From Anaerocolumna sp. (GTDB lineage: Bacteria > Bacillota > Clostridia > Lachnospirales > Lachnospiraceae): a DNA stretch of 56,194 nt. The stretch covers positions 1 through 56,194 of the forward strand of contig JAQSXJ010000062.1 of the NCBI GenBank assembly GCA_029256725.1. The letters are read 5' to 3'. Position numbers and translations under genes: made by a program. This document shows, piece by piece, positions 8,385 to 17,325 of the stretch (position 1 is the stretch's first letter; each line of letters begins with the position of its first letter). Under the pieces are notes generated by a model. That model was not told the DNA's origin, searched no databases, and saw only the letters and a program-made list of their open reading frames with translations.

Positions 8385-8804
8385 GTGAGATACCAGATAT
8401 TAAGTAAAAAGGCAATTCGCTGTATATTTAGTGTATTATTCTGCATTGCCTTATTAACAGCAGAACTGAACATAACAGGCGCCAGCAGTGACCTTGATTC
8501 CTCCCATACTACTAAGGCAGGAGCTATTACAAAGGCACCTTCTCATAAAACAGATTCCATATACGAAGTAAAAGAAGCTTCCGGAGATGAGTTTGCTGCC
8601 AGTATTTCTGCCGGTGCTGTAAATACGTTATCTTTTAAGGTCTTACATTTAAAATATATTTTCTTAAGAACAGTTCTCTTATATATCCCCCTTATTTTAT
8701 TTGCCCGTTTAACGGTCTTATTGCAAGACGGTTATATAGGCAGAAGATTTCTGATGCAATTTATACATAATTCGGACGGAGAGAAAGGAGCAGCAGGCAT
8801 TTAA
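8385..8804 (+). CDS. Small membrane protein preceding SecDF, unknown function
   Basis: A 139-residue protein starting at GTG 8385, chosen because AAGGAGG ends 6 nt upstream and because an earlier in-frame GTG (8346) lies inside the -10 box. Residues ~11-27 (CIFSVLFCIALLTAELN) form a first membrane segment or signal anchor; a Ser/Thr/Ala-rich stretch (~30-80) follows, then a second segment (~93-112, IFLRTVLLYIPLILFARLTVLL) and a polar tail. The topology predicts an extracytoplasmic loop of ~65 residues. It is 40 bp upstream of secDF and shares its promoter, so a role in protein export or insertion is possible but unproven. No known family recognised. Confidence 0.65.
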   Translation: MRYQILSKKAIRCIFSVLFCIALLTAELNITGASSDLDSSHTTKAGAITKAPSHKTDSIYEVKEASGDEFAASISAGAVNTLSFKVLHLKYIFLRTVLLYIPLILFARLTVLLQDGYIGRRFLMQFIHNSDGEKGAAGI

Positions 8805-8844
8805 ACGGCATAGAAAACTAAATATGAAAAGAGGATAATAACCT

Positions 8845-11007
8845 ATGAAGCCAGGAAAGAAAATGCTTGCTGCTATTTTTATAACCATAGCAGTGTTTAT
8901 TTATATTGCAATTTTTGGAATCGGAAGCGGAGTCAAAGGTATTTTTGACATGCGCTACGGTATTGATATCAGGGGAGGCGTGGAAGCGGTATTTGAGCCC
9001 CAGGGACTTAAGCGCAGTCCTACGGAGCAGGAACTGGAAACTGCCAGAGAGGTCATTGAGACCAGACTGGACAACCAGAATATTTCCGATCGTGAAGTTA
9101 CCGTGGATAAGAGCGGTGGTTATGTGATTGTTCAGTTTCCCTGGAAATCTGATGAGAAAAATTTTAATCCCGAGGACGCCATTGCCGAGTTAGGTGAGAT
9201 GGCAGAACTGACCTTTAAAGACCCTTCCGGTAACGTGCTGATTGAAGGCAAGAACGTGGAAAGCGCAACACCGGAGAATGTTACCTCCGGAGTGACCAAA
9301 GGATATCAGGTAGCACTGAAATTCGATGCCAAAGGTGCCAAACTCTTTGAAGAAGCCACAGGGAAATTACTGGGGCAGAGGATGAGTATCTACATGGATG
9401 ATAACCTGATCTCAAGCCCTACCGTACAGGCCAAAATAGCCGGAGGAGAGGCAGTTATCACAAATCTTGCTAGTTATGCGGAGGCGAAGGAATTAGCCGG
9501 TAAGATCAATGCAGGAGCCCTTCCTTTCTCTCTGGCAACCACCAATTTTTCTACGATCAGCCCTACTTTAGGCAGTAATGCATTAAATATAATGGTGGCA
9601 GCGGGAGTAATAGCCTTCTTTGCAATCTGTGTATTTATGATAACCTTCTACAAGTTAACAGGTGTACTGGCCTGCATCACCTTAGTATTACAGATGTTGA
9701 TACAGTTACTGGCAATATCCGTTCCCCAATATACGCTGACGCTGCCGGGAATAGCAGGAATCATATTAACCTTGGGTATGGCAGTGGATACCAATATAAT
9801 CATATCGGAACGTATTTCCGATGAGTTAAAGAAAGGTATCTCTGTCAGAAGTTCGATTATTTATGGCTATAAACATGCCTTTTCCTCTGTATTGGACGGA
9901 AATGTTACCACAGCTATCGTAGCAATTATACTTATGATCTTTGGTTCCGGTTCCATGTTAAGCTTTGGTTATACCCTTTTAATTGGTATGTTGGTAAACC
10001 TTCTGGTGGGAGTTACCATCTCAAGGCATCTGATGCAATCCTTTGTGGAGTATGACAGATGGAATAAGGATAAATGGTTCAGGAAAAGAAAAGATAAAAA
10101 GGTCATTCCCTTTTACCAGAAGAAATATATCTTTGCCATACTGTCAGGTGTAATTATTCTGGCAGGAATTGCTGGATGTTTTACAAAAGGAATCAAACTT
10201 GATACCCAGTTTACCGGAGGAGCGGTATTAAGCTATACAGTATCTTCAGAAGCCGATACAGATAAAATTCAGCAGGCGGTTGAGAAGCAGACCAACAGGC
10301 CGGTGACGATACAAATCAAAGAGGACAACCTTACAGGGCTTAAGAGGCTTTCTGTAACTCTGGCGGGTAACGGCGGAATGTCGCCGGAGAATCAGGCAGA
10401 GGTTACGGATGCCATTAACAATACCCTGGAAAAAGCAGATGCCAAACTCTCAGAAACCTTTGTAGTTGAGCCTTATATCGGTGCCAAAGCCCTTAAAAAT
10501 GCAGGAATTGCCTTAGTGCTATGTACTGTGTTTATAGTAATTTATGTGTGGATACGATTTTCAGCTATCTCAGGTTTGTCGGCAGGAATAACAGCCATGA
10601 TTGCACTTCTCCATGATGCACTGGTGGTATTCTTTGCTTTTGTACTGTTTGGCATACCCCTAAATGATGCCTTCGTGGCAGCTGTGCTTACGGTTATCGG
10701 ATATTCTATTAACGATACCATTGTTATATATGACAGAATCCGTGAGAACAGGAAGCTGGACCAGAAGCTGCCTGTCGTTAATCTGGTCAATGAAAGTACT
10801 ACACAGACTTTGGGAAGATCCATCAATACCTCCTTTACCACAGGTTTATGTGTCCTGATTATCATGATCGCGTCCATCGTATTTCACATTGAATCTATCA
10901 TGGAATTCTCACTGCCGATGTTCTTTGGTGTTCTAACAGGATGCTATTCTTCAATCTGTGTTGCCGGAACATTATGGGCAGCCTGGGAGAAACGTAAGGA
11001 AAAATAA
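8845..11007 (+). CDS. secDF: SecDF fusion protein-export membrane protein
   Basis: SecD and SecF use the proton or sodium gradient to pull translocating proteins through SecYEG. Here both are one 720-residue polypeptide, as in Bacillus and many clostridia. SecD half: N-terminal membrane segment, DMRYGIDIRGGVEAVFEP, the periplasmic-type P1 region, then six-helix block with LTLGMAVDTNIIISERI. SecF half: GIKLDTQFTGGAVLSY near residue 455, and TVIGYSINDTIVIYDRIREN near 620-640, with the last helices closing at 715. All D/R motifs of the family are present. The ribosome site AAGAGG lies upstream of ATG 8845. The gene looks intact and is the second gene of the 8326 promoter operon. Confidence 0.96.
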   Translation: MKPGKKMLAAIFITIAVFIYIAIFGIGSGVKGIFDMRYGIDIRGGVEAVFEPQGLKRSPTEQELETAREVIETRLDNQNISDREVTVDKSGGYVIVQFPWKSDEKNFNPEDAIAELGEMAELTFKDPSGNVLIEGKNVESATPENVTSGVTKGYQVALKFDAKGAKLFEEATGKLLGQRMSIYMDDNLISSPTVQAKIAGGEAVITNLASYAEAKELAGKINAGALPFSLATTNFSTISPTLGSNALNIMVAAGVIAFFAICVFMITFYKLTGVLACITLVLQMLIQLLAISVPQYTLTLPGIAGIILTLGMAVDTNIIISERISDELKKGISVRSSIIYGYKHAFSSVLDGNVTTAIVAIILMIFGSGSMLSFGYTLLIGMLVNLLVGVTISRHLMQSFVEYDRWNKDKWFRKRKDKKVIPFYQKKYIFAILSGVIILAGIAGCFTKGIKLDTQFTGGAVLSYTVSSEADTDKIQQAVEKQTNRPVTIQIKEDNLTGLKRLSVTLAGNGGMSPENQAEVTDAINNTLEKADAKLSETFVVEPYIGAKALKNAGIALVLCTVFIVIYVWIRFSAISGLSAGITAMIALLHDALVVFFAFVLFGIPLNDAFVAAVLTVIGYSINDTIVIYDRIRENRKLDQKLPVVNLVNESTTQTLGRSINTSFTTGLCVLIIMIASIVFHIESIMEFSLPMFFGVLTGCYSSICVAGTLWAAWEKRKEK

Positions 11008-11256
11008 TATAGATAGAATTAATATCATAAAAATAGCCGGTCTGATTTTTGTTAGAAGCTTATTGCTATCTAAAGAACCGAAAAGAAAAGGGATATAATA
11101 TTATCCTCTGCGACTTTATTCATGACGCGGGACAAAGAAATGTCTATGGAGATACGCCGCTTTGTTTTGGTACTTCGTAAATCAGGAATTGATCGGTAGA
11201 CAGATTATTCAGGAATTCAGCTTTATTTAATTACTCTTATATCCACCAAACGTTAC

Positions 11257-11285
11257 TTGACGGTAAAACCATGTTGTGATATTAT
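11257..11285 (+). promoter_or_regulatory. Sigma-A promoter of the gltX T-box leader
   Basis: TTGACG (11257-11262), 17-bp spacer, TATTAT (11280-11285). It would start the T-box transcript near 11292. Between secDF and this promoter (11008-11256) I see no convincing gene. Confidence 0.75.
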
Positions 11286-11292
11286 GAACGGA

Positions 11293-11586
11293 AATGATAA
11301 AGGCGTTGAAGAGAATTAGTATATGTTGAAGGCGGTTCACAGAGAGAAGACAGAGGGTAGCCTCAGGCTGAGAGTCTTTACCGAATCAATATAGAAGAGG
11401 GCTCAGAGCCGTGGACTGAACAGGTTATCTCAGTAGGTTGCACCGGAATTTCCACCGTTAGAAGGAGAGCAGTATCGATATTTTATCCGTACTGAGTGAG
11501 AGCAAGGAGTATTCCTTGAAGTTAGGTGGTAACACGGACTATAGTTCGCCCTAAGCTGATTTATTAATTAGCTTAGGGCTTTTTTT
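11293..11586 (+). promoter_or_regulatory. T-box leader (glutamate-type, complete)
   Basis: A tRNA-sensing leader that controls read-through by reading uncharged tRNA. The T-box motif TAGGTGGTAACACGG (11523-11537) lies before the terminator GCCCTAAGCT (11548-11557)/AGCTTAGGGC (11570-11579) with seven T. The competing antiterminator would use the TTCGCCC region. Stem I occupies ~11310-11430. GAA triplets at 11383-11385 and 11394-11396 are candidates for the specifier codon, and GAA (Glu) agrees with the GluRS-like gene downstream. The exact specifier cannot be fixed by eye. Confidence 0.85.
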
Positions 11587-11681
11587 GTACTAATTATTTG
11601 TCAAGGATTCGTTAGTACCACCCCAAATTAGTACCCTCCAAAAAGCATAACCATAAAGCTACACAATGAAAGGAGTAAGCT

Positions 11682-12233
11682 ATGTCAAACAAATTATTAG
11701 CAGATTTACTTTTTCCACAAGTTACTTTTACTTCAGAGGATATGGAAAGACGTTATCCGGAAAGAGGGATTTCAGGTGATGAAGTAATAACCCGCATAGG
11801 ACCAAGCCCTACCGGCTTCATCCATCTTGGAAATCTATATAATGCAGTAATAGCAGAGAGACTGACTCATCAGAGCGGTGGCAGTTTTTATCTGAGAATC
11901 GAAGATACGGACAATAAAAGAGAAGTAGAAGGTGCCGTTGATATTATTATTTCAGCCATGAAGTACTTTGGTATTAATTTTGATGAAGGGGCTGTAATAG
12001 AGGGAGATAAGGGAGAATATGGTCCTTACAGACAGCGCCAGCGAAAGGAGATTTATCAGGTGTTTGCGAAACAGCTTGTGGAAGCAGGAATGGCATATCC
12101 CTGTTTTTGCAGTGAGGAAGAGCTGGAAGAAATCAGAGAAAAGCAAAAAGAATTAAAGCAGAATATAGGATATTACGGAGAGTGGGCAGTCAGCCGGAAA
12201 TTATCCTATGAGGATAATTGTTACAGTTTATGA
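11682..12233 (+). pseudogene. gltX: Glutamyl-tRNA synthetase gene, 5' fragment (frameshift + deletion)
   Basis: GluRS charges tRNA-Glu in the cytosol. This 183-codon piece has the class-I ATP-binding signature RIGPSPTGFIHLGN (HIGH variant), LRIEDTDNKREVEGA, the EYGPYRQRQRKEIY block and the FCSEEELEEIREKQ stretch. The frame breaks after GEWAVSRKLSYED. Family members continue here with about 24 residues (usually a GKPFVLRLKS-type strand and loop) before the DAIRGD motif; these are missing, and the next part lies in another frame (12208-13251). The ribosome site AAAGGAG and the T-box upstream are intact. A cell needs a working GluRS, so a second copy elsewhere is implied, unless this is an assembly error. 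Confidence 0.85.
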
Positions 12234-13251
12234 TGCCATTCGGGGAGACCTGAAATTCCCTGAGAACACCATGGACTTTGTATTGCTGAAATCCGATGGC
12301 ATACCGACCTATCATTTTGCCCATGTAGTAGACGATCATCTGATGAGAACCACCCATGTAATCAGAGGAGAAGAATGGCTGCCTTCCTTACCTATGCATG
12401 TTCAGCTCTTTGATACCCTGGGCTTTAAAAGACCTGTTTACTGTCATACAGCTACTTTGATGAAAATGGACGGTAATTCCAAAAGAAAATTATCAAAACG
12501 CAAAGACCCGGAACTGGCACTTGCCTATTACCAGAAGGAAGGTTATATTCCGGAAGCTATGTGGAATTATCTGCTGACGATTCTGAATTCCGATTATGAA
12601 GAATGGAGAGCTGCTAATCAGGATAAAGGTTATCTGGAGTTTCAATTTACACTGAATAAAATGAGCAGTTCAGGGGCTCTGTTTGATATGGATAAGATGA
12701 AGGATATCAGTAAGGAGGTACTAAGCCGCCTGACAGCTGAGGAAGTGTATAGCAGCTTTTTGGAATGGGCGAAAGTCTGGAATACAGATTATGCGAAAGT
12801 ACTGATAAATAACAGGGAGCTTACACTTAAAGCACTTACCATAGGTAGAAACTCCGCAAAGGTAAGAAAAGATCTGATAAATTGGAAACAGGCTTGTGAG
12901 TTTATGAGCATGTACTTTGACGAAACTTTTAAAAGGGAAGAGGAACTTCCGGCAAATATCCCAACCAGTGATAAAGAGGAATTCTTAGGTTTGTACCTGA
13001 AACAGATAGATTTTACCGAAGAGAAAGAGGAATGGTTCAATAAAGTAAAAGATATAACCCGGCAAATGGGATATGCTGCTGATATGAAGGCATATAAGAA
13101 ACAGCCGGAGGATTATAAAGGAAGCATCGTAGAGCTTACCAATCTGTTAAGAGTGGCTATAACCGGCAGAATTAATGCTCCGGATATATGGGAAGTCAGT
13201 AATGTTTTAGGGAAAGAATGTGTAGTACAAAGAATAAAGAACATTATTTGA
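12208..13251 (+). pseudogene. gltX: Glutamyl-tRNA synthetase gene, 3' fragment
   Basis: Continuation of the split gene in another frame; homology begins near 12220 with VTVYDAIRGDL. It contains LLKSDGIPTYHFAHVVDDHLMRTTHVIRGEEWL, the KLSKRKDPE loop (KMSKS equivalent) and the helical anticodon-binding domain through to the normal C-terminus. Together the two pieces make ~525 residues, close to the full family length less ~24. The start codon at 12208 is accidental, as it lies in the overlap and has no ribosome site. No terminator follows in the next 300 bp. Confidence 0.85.
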
Positions 13252-13415
13252 TTGCTTTTTAAACGCTTTTTAAATAGAAAGATGCATATAAAATTATTGC
13301 CATAATAATTCAAATTATAAATAGCTGGATATGGGATAACTTAATTTGAATATAAATAAAAGGATACTAACTAGATCAAGTAAAACCAAATTTGAAAAGG
13401 CATTACTATTATTAA

Positions 13416-13444
13416 ATTATTATTATTATTATTATTATTATTAT
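13416..13444 (+). repeat. (ATT)n microsatellite
   Basis: Nearly ten perfect ATT units, a candidate for slippage. It lies in the 344-bp gap 13252-13595, which otherwise holds only AT-rich DNA. Confidence 0.9.
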
Positions 13445-13595
13445 ACAGCAAATGAACATCAACGGGGTATAAAACAGATTAGTATCAAACTTGGAATTGC
13501 GATTCTCTTATATTAGTATATAATTTATATTAATGATTGCAGAGAAACAATCAAAGAATAGTCAAGAACTGTTCGTCTTCAGAAAAGAGGTAAAT

Positions 13596-14581
13596 ATGGA
13601 TTTTAATCATATGATAGACAAAGATTTTCGTGGCTGTATCTCCATAAGCAAAGGAAATGAGATACTATTCAGGAAAGCTTATGGTTATAGGGACCTGTAG
13701 ATACAAGATTTGCAACAGCCTCAGCAGGAAAAGTATTCATAGGAACAGGTATCCTGCAGTTAATTGAGAAAGGGAAGCTTAAATTCGATGATACCATCGG
13801 TAACTTGCTTAACTTTGACTGGAAGCAAATTGATGCTGGAATTACCGTGAAACAACTGCTGACTCATACTTCCGGAATTCCGGATTACTTTGATGAAAGC
13901 ATAATGGAGGAGTATGAAGAACTCTGGCGGGATTTTCCCAATTACAAGATACGTACTTCTGCCGATTTGCTGCCGCTGTTTATAGATAAACCAATGATGT
14001 ATGAAAAAGGTGAAAGGTTTCAATACAACAATACGGGTTTTGTAGTACTTGGATTGATAATAGAGAAAATAACAGGACAACCTTTTGATATCTATCTAAA
14101 AGAAAATATTTTTAGCCCCAGCGGCATGGAGAAGACAGGATACTATGAGCTGGACAGACTGCCTGCCAATTGCGCTGGAAACTACATCTGGGATGAGGAA
14201 CGGAAAGAGTATTATACCAATATCTATAGCGTGGATGTAAAAGGAACCGGTGCAGGCGGTGTATTTACAACAGTAGAAGATGTTGAGCTTTTCTGGAGAG
14301 CACTTTTATCCGGAAAGTTATTATCGACGGATATGACAGATGAAATGCTGCGTATTCAGAGTTCCAGTGAAGAGGAGGATAACTATGGTTATGGAATCTG
14401 GATAAGTAAGAAATACGAGAACTGCATCCTGCCGTATTTTACAGGAATGGATCCGGGAGTTACATTTATAAGCACTTACAAAAGAGATGAAGATCTGAAC
14501 ATAACCGTAGTGAGCAACTTTGGAGATGATGTCTGGAAGATAAAAAATGCTATCCAAAATGCGCTGATAAGAAATGGCTGA
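13596..14581 (+). pseudogene. Serine hydrolase / class C beta-lactamase-like protein, frameshifted near the 5' end
   Basis: Beta-lactamase-fold serine hydrolase (Pfam Beta-lactamase, PBP4*/AmpC group). The first 34 codons (MDFNHMIDKDFRGCISISKG...AYGYRDL) run from ATG 13596 to a stop at 13698. The rest continues in another frame from ~13697 (VDTRFATASAGK...) to 14581. Comparison with the family suggests about 6-8 codons lost at the junction. Catalytic motifs survive in the 3' part: SAGK (SxxK, nucleophile Ser), YNNTG (YxN) and the GYG..W block. Ribosome site AAGAGG precedes 13596. The last codons coincide with copy 1 of a 37-bp tandem repeat. Without the deletion it would be a ~335-residue cytosolic enzyme with no signal peptide. 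Confidence 0.75.
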
Positions 14582-14674
14582 TAGTCTACTGTAAAACCTG
14601 CTGATAGAAAGGCGTGACAGATTTGCTATAATACCGGCTGATAGAAAAGTGTGATAGTTTACTATAAAGCCTCT
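14564..14674 (+). repeat. Three tandem 37-bp repeats overlapping a gene's 3' end
   Basis: Units begin CTGATA at 14564, 14601 and 14638, each ~37 bp, sharing CTGATAGAAA...TGATAG.TT.CTATAA..CC with substitutions. The first unit contains the last codons and stop of the serine hydrolase, so the array may have grown from the coding end. Confidence 0.8.
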
Positions 14675-14739
14675 TATTTCAAATAAAGTAAAAGAGCACA
14701 TTTATATTGATTCCAGCAGAGATACCTGTCCCGGATGGA

Positions 14740-14832
14740 ATGTGAGTAAAATTTATATTGAAAGTTAAGTGGTAACACGGACTTTGGTTCACCCTAAGTT
14801 GATTTATTCTAAATCAGCTTAGGGCTTTTTTT
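14740..14832 (+). promoter_or_regulatory. Truncated T-box (antiterminator/terminator part only)
   Basis: TAAGTGGTAACACGG (14766-14780) followed by CCCTAAGTTGATTT (14792-14805)/AAATCAGCTTAGGG (14811-14824) and eight T. This closely resembles the 3' end of the gltX T-box at 11523-11586. No stem I with a specifier loop is visible upstream, only a small TTCCA/TGGAA hairpin (~14710-14741). It is probably a relic or partial duplication acting as a plain terminator, not a working riboswitch for the sugar permease at 15132. Confidence 0.75.
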
Positions 14833-15131
14833 TCTTAAAGGATGTGTCAGGCAAAACTGAACCACGCTAAACAATTAAATTCCGGTTAGGGCAAGCATCA
14901 GAGAGATGTGGAACCAGACCTTTACCTTAAGGAAATAAGCAAAAAATATGATTTTACAATTAGAATATAAAATTACAATGACATTCTAAAGGAAAATACA
15001 ATAAGGTTATGTATTTCCAATATACAGAGCTTATGTTCTGAATTAGTATTTGATTGCAGTGTTTGAATTTTTAATTTTGTGGGTTCGCAAATAATTCGGA
15101 CTCGAAGATTCAAAAAGGACGGAGGAATTAT

Positions 15132-16112
15132 ATGGACAAGAAGAATACAAAAAGAAGTATTCACCCCACCGGCGAAAGAAGCGGAGTACGGCAGAAGAAG
15201 AGGGGATTTCTGCAGGATGTAAAGAAAAACTGGGTTTTATACTTTATGTTGGTGCCTACGCTGATTTTCTTTATTGTAAATAACTACATGCCTATGGTGG
15301 GTATTTATTTCGCTTTTACAAAATTTGATTTCAAAGGCGGATTATTTGGGAGTCCCTTTGTGGGTCTGGATAACTTTGCTTTTCTGTGGAAATCCAATAA
15401 GCTGATAGAACTCACCATTAACACGGTGCTTTATAATTTGGTCTTTATACTGGTGGGGAATATACTCCAGATTTTTACTGCAATTTTAGTCAGCCAGATT
15501 ACAAAGAAATGGTTTAAACGTGTATCCCAGACATTGATGTTTATGCCTTATTTTGTTTCCTATGTTATATTAAGTGTTTTGGTTTATAACCTGTTTAATT
15601 ATGAATACGGTCTTGCAAATAACCTCTTAGGCAGCTTGCACATGGAGCAGGTTAATTTCTATGGTGAATCAAAGTACTGGCCTATATTAATTACATTATT
15701 TTACCTTTGGAAGTCCATTGGTTATGGAATGGTTGTATATCTGGCAACGATTCTTGGTATCAGCAAGGAATATTATGAAGCGGCGGAAGTGGATGGAGCC
15801 AATATTTTTCAGCAGATAATCTACATCACTCTGCCTCAGATTAAACCAACCTTTATCATCCTGCTATTATTTTCTCTGGGTAATATTATGAAGGGACAGT
15901 TCGAGCTCTTTTATCAGATGGTCGGAAATAATGGCATGCTGTTTAAGACAACAGATATTATTGATACCTATGTATACCGCACAACACTTACCAGCTTTGA
16001 TTTCGGTATGGGCACGGCTGCAGGTTTGTACCAGTCACTATTCGGATTTATCTTAATCATTACGGTTAATTTCCTGGTTAAGAGAAAGAATGCGGAATAT
16101 GCATTATTTTAA
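15132..16112 (+). CDS. ABC sugar transporter permease, LplB type
   Basis: Inner-membrane subunit of a carbohydrate uptake ABC importer (CUT1 family, LplB subgroup used for polysaccharide breakdown products). The 326-residue protein has a charged N-terminus, six predicted membrane helices starting with WVLYFMLVPTLIFFIVNNYMPM, and the cytoplasmic EAA loop EYYEAAEVDGANIFQQIIYITLP (~residues 213-235) that contacts the ATPase. The ribosome site GGAGG precedes ATG 15132. It forms an operon with the partner permease 97 bp downstream. No ATP-binding subunit is nearby; such systems often share an MsmX-type ATPase encoded elsewhere. Confidence 0.92.
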   Translation: MDKKNTKRSIHPTGERSGVRQKKRGFLQDVKKNWVLYFMLVPTLIFFIVNNYMPMVGIYFAFTKFDFKGGLFGSPFVGLDNFAFLWKSNKLIELTINTVLYNLVFILVGNILQIFTAILVSQITKKWFKRVSQTLMFMPYFVSYVILSVLVYNLFNYEYGLANNLLGSLHMEQVNFYGESKYWPILITLFYLWKSIGYGMVVYLATILGISKEYYEAAEVDGANIFQQIIYITLPQIKPTFIILLLFSLGNIMKGQFELFYQMVGNNGMLFKTTDIIDTYVYRTTLTSFDFGMGTAAGLYQSLFGFILIITVNFLVKRKNAEYALF

Positions 16113-16208
16113 GGCATCAAACAGTTTGATGGCTAAATGGATAGACAGATAACCAAACGAAATAACGAATATCCAATAAAAGCTTGGATATCCAGGAAAG
16201 AGGATGTC

Positions 16209-17099
16209 ATGAAAATAAAAAAATCAAAATATACAATTGCATTTAATGGTATTGCATATACGCTGCTGACCATTTTTTCAATTATATGCGTTCTGCCCTT
16301 TCTTATTATAGTCTCAGGTTCCTTAACGGATAATGCCACAATAATACAGGAAGGCTATCATATACTGCCAAAAAATTTCACACTGGCAGCTTACAGGACC
16401 ATATTTGAGTCCCCCCAGGATATTTTAAGAGCCTATAGCGTAACGATTTACTGCACCGTAATCGGAACACTGCTTGGACTTACCATGATATCCCTGACAG
16501 GATATGTACTTTCCAGAAAAAGTTTCCACTACCGAAATGTGGTATCCTTTATAATTTATTTCACAACGATTTTCGGCGGAGGTCTGGTGCCCTGGTATTT
16601 CATGATAACAGGTGTATTAAAGTTAAAAGGTACGTTAGTGGCGATTTGGATGCCGGGACTTATCAGCCCTTTCTTAATTATTCTTATGAGAACCTTTATT
16701 GCGTCTGCCGTACCGGATGAGATTACCGAGGCAGCCAGTATTGACGGCGCCGGACATGGTACCATATTTACAAGAGTGGTACTTCCCGTATTAAAACCCG
16801 GTTTAGCAACAGTAGGTCTTTTCCTTGCCTTAGGGTATTGGAATGACTGGTATCGTTCTTCTCTTTTCAGCAACGATGCTTCCACCTGGGAACTTCAATA
16901 TTATCTTTACAACATGATGAACAGGGCGGAGGCCTTAAGAAGCATTGCCAACCAGGCAAATGTATCCATAAACAATCTTCCCACGGAATCCGTTAAGCTT
17001 GCCATGGCGGTGATCGTTACAGGACCGATTCTTTTGCTTTACCCTTTTGTACAGAAATATTTTGTATCCGGTATTACAGTAGGTGCCGTTAAAGGCTAG
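16209..17099 (+). CDS. ABC sugar transporter permease, YtcP/AraQ type
   Basis: Second permease of the CUT1 importer. The 297-residue protein has six membrane helices and the EAA loop DEITEAASIDGAGHGTIFTRVVLP. The C-terminus FVQKYFVSGITVGAVKG is the signature end of YtcP-like permeases. The start at 16209 is preferred over an in-frame ATG at 16137 because GGAAAGAGG stands ~5-13 nt upstream and because the protein then begins with the expected MKIKKSKYTIAFNG. It pairs with the LplB-type permease and probably the binding protein at 23196. Confidence 0.92.
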   Translation: MKIKKSKYTIAFNGIAYTLLTIFSIICVLPFLIIVSGSLTDNATIIQEGYHILPKNFTLAAYRTIFESPQDILRAYSVTIYCTVIGTLLGLTMISLTGYVLSRKSFHYRNVVSFIIYFTTIFGGGLVPWYFMITGVLKLKGTLVAIWMPGLISPFLIILMRTFIASAVPDEITEAASIDGAGHGTIFTRVVLPVLKPGLATVGLFLALGYWNDWYRSSLFSNDASTWELQYYLYNMMNRAEALRSIANQANVSINNLPTESVKLAMAVIVTGPILLLYPFVQKYFVSGITVGAVKG

Positions 17100-17325
17100 T
17101 CCATTGTACCGTTCTGGCCGCCCTACTTTGGGGTATACTGCCTTGCCTCTTCAAAAGTGGAACCTCCGGCTTGAAACAAGCATTTTCAACTACACTCTAA
17201 GTGTGAGGTTTAATCCTAGCAAAAGGCTTGGTCCGCTGCACAATTTATTAGTTGGTAATCTGTGGAAAGGGGTGATAGAAAGTATATAGAACTTGAGTTA
17301 AAAATCATAAGTATTGGGGGTAACA

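Noticed and set aside
11123..11200. Small frame upstream of the T-box (MTRDKEMSMEIRRFVLVLRK...)
   Set aside because: No ribosome site, no family match and short; left unannotated.
14740..15131. T-box control of the sugar permease operon
   Set aside because: Only the antiterminator/terminator part is present and a sugar importer is not a plausible T-box target; treated as a relic acting as a terminator.
17083..17289. 67-codon frame after the second permease
   Set aside because: Overlaps the permease end, lacks a ribosome site and has atypical composition; no support as a gene.
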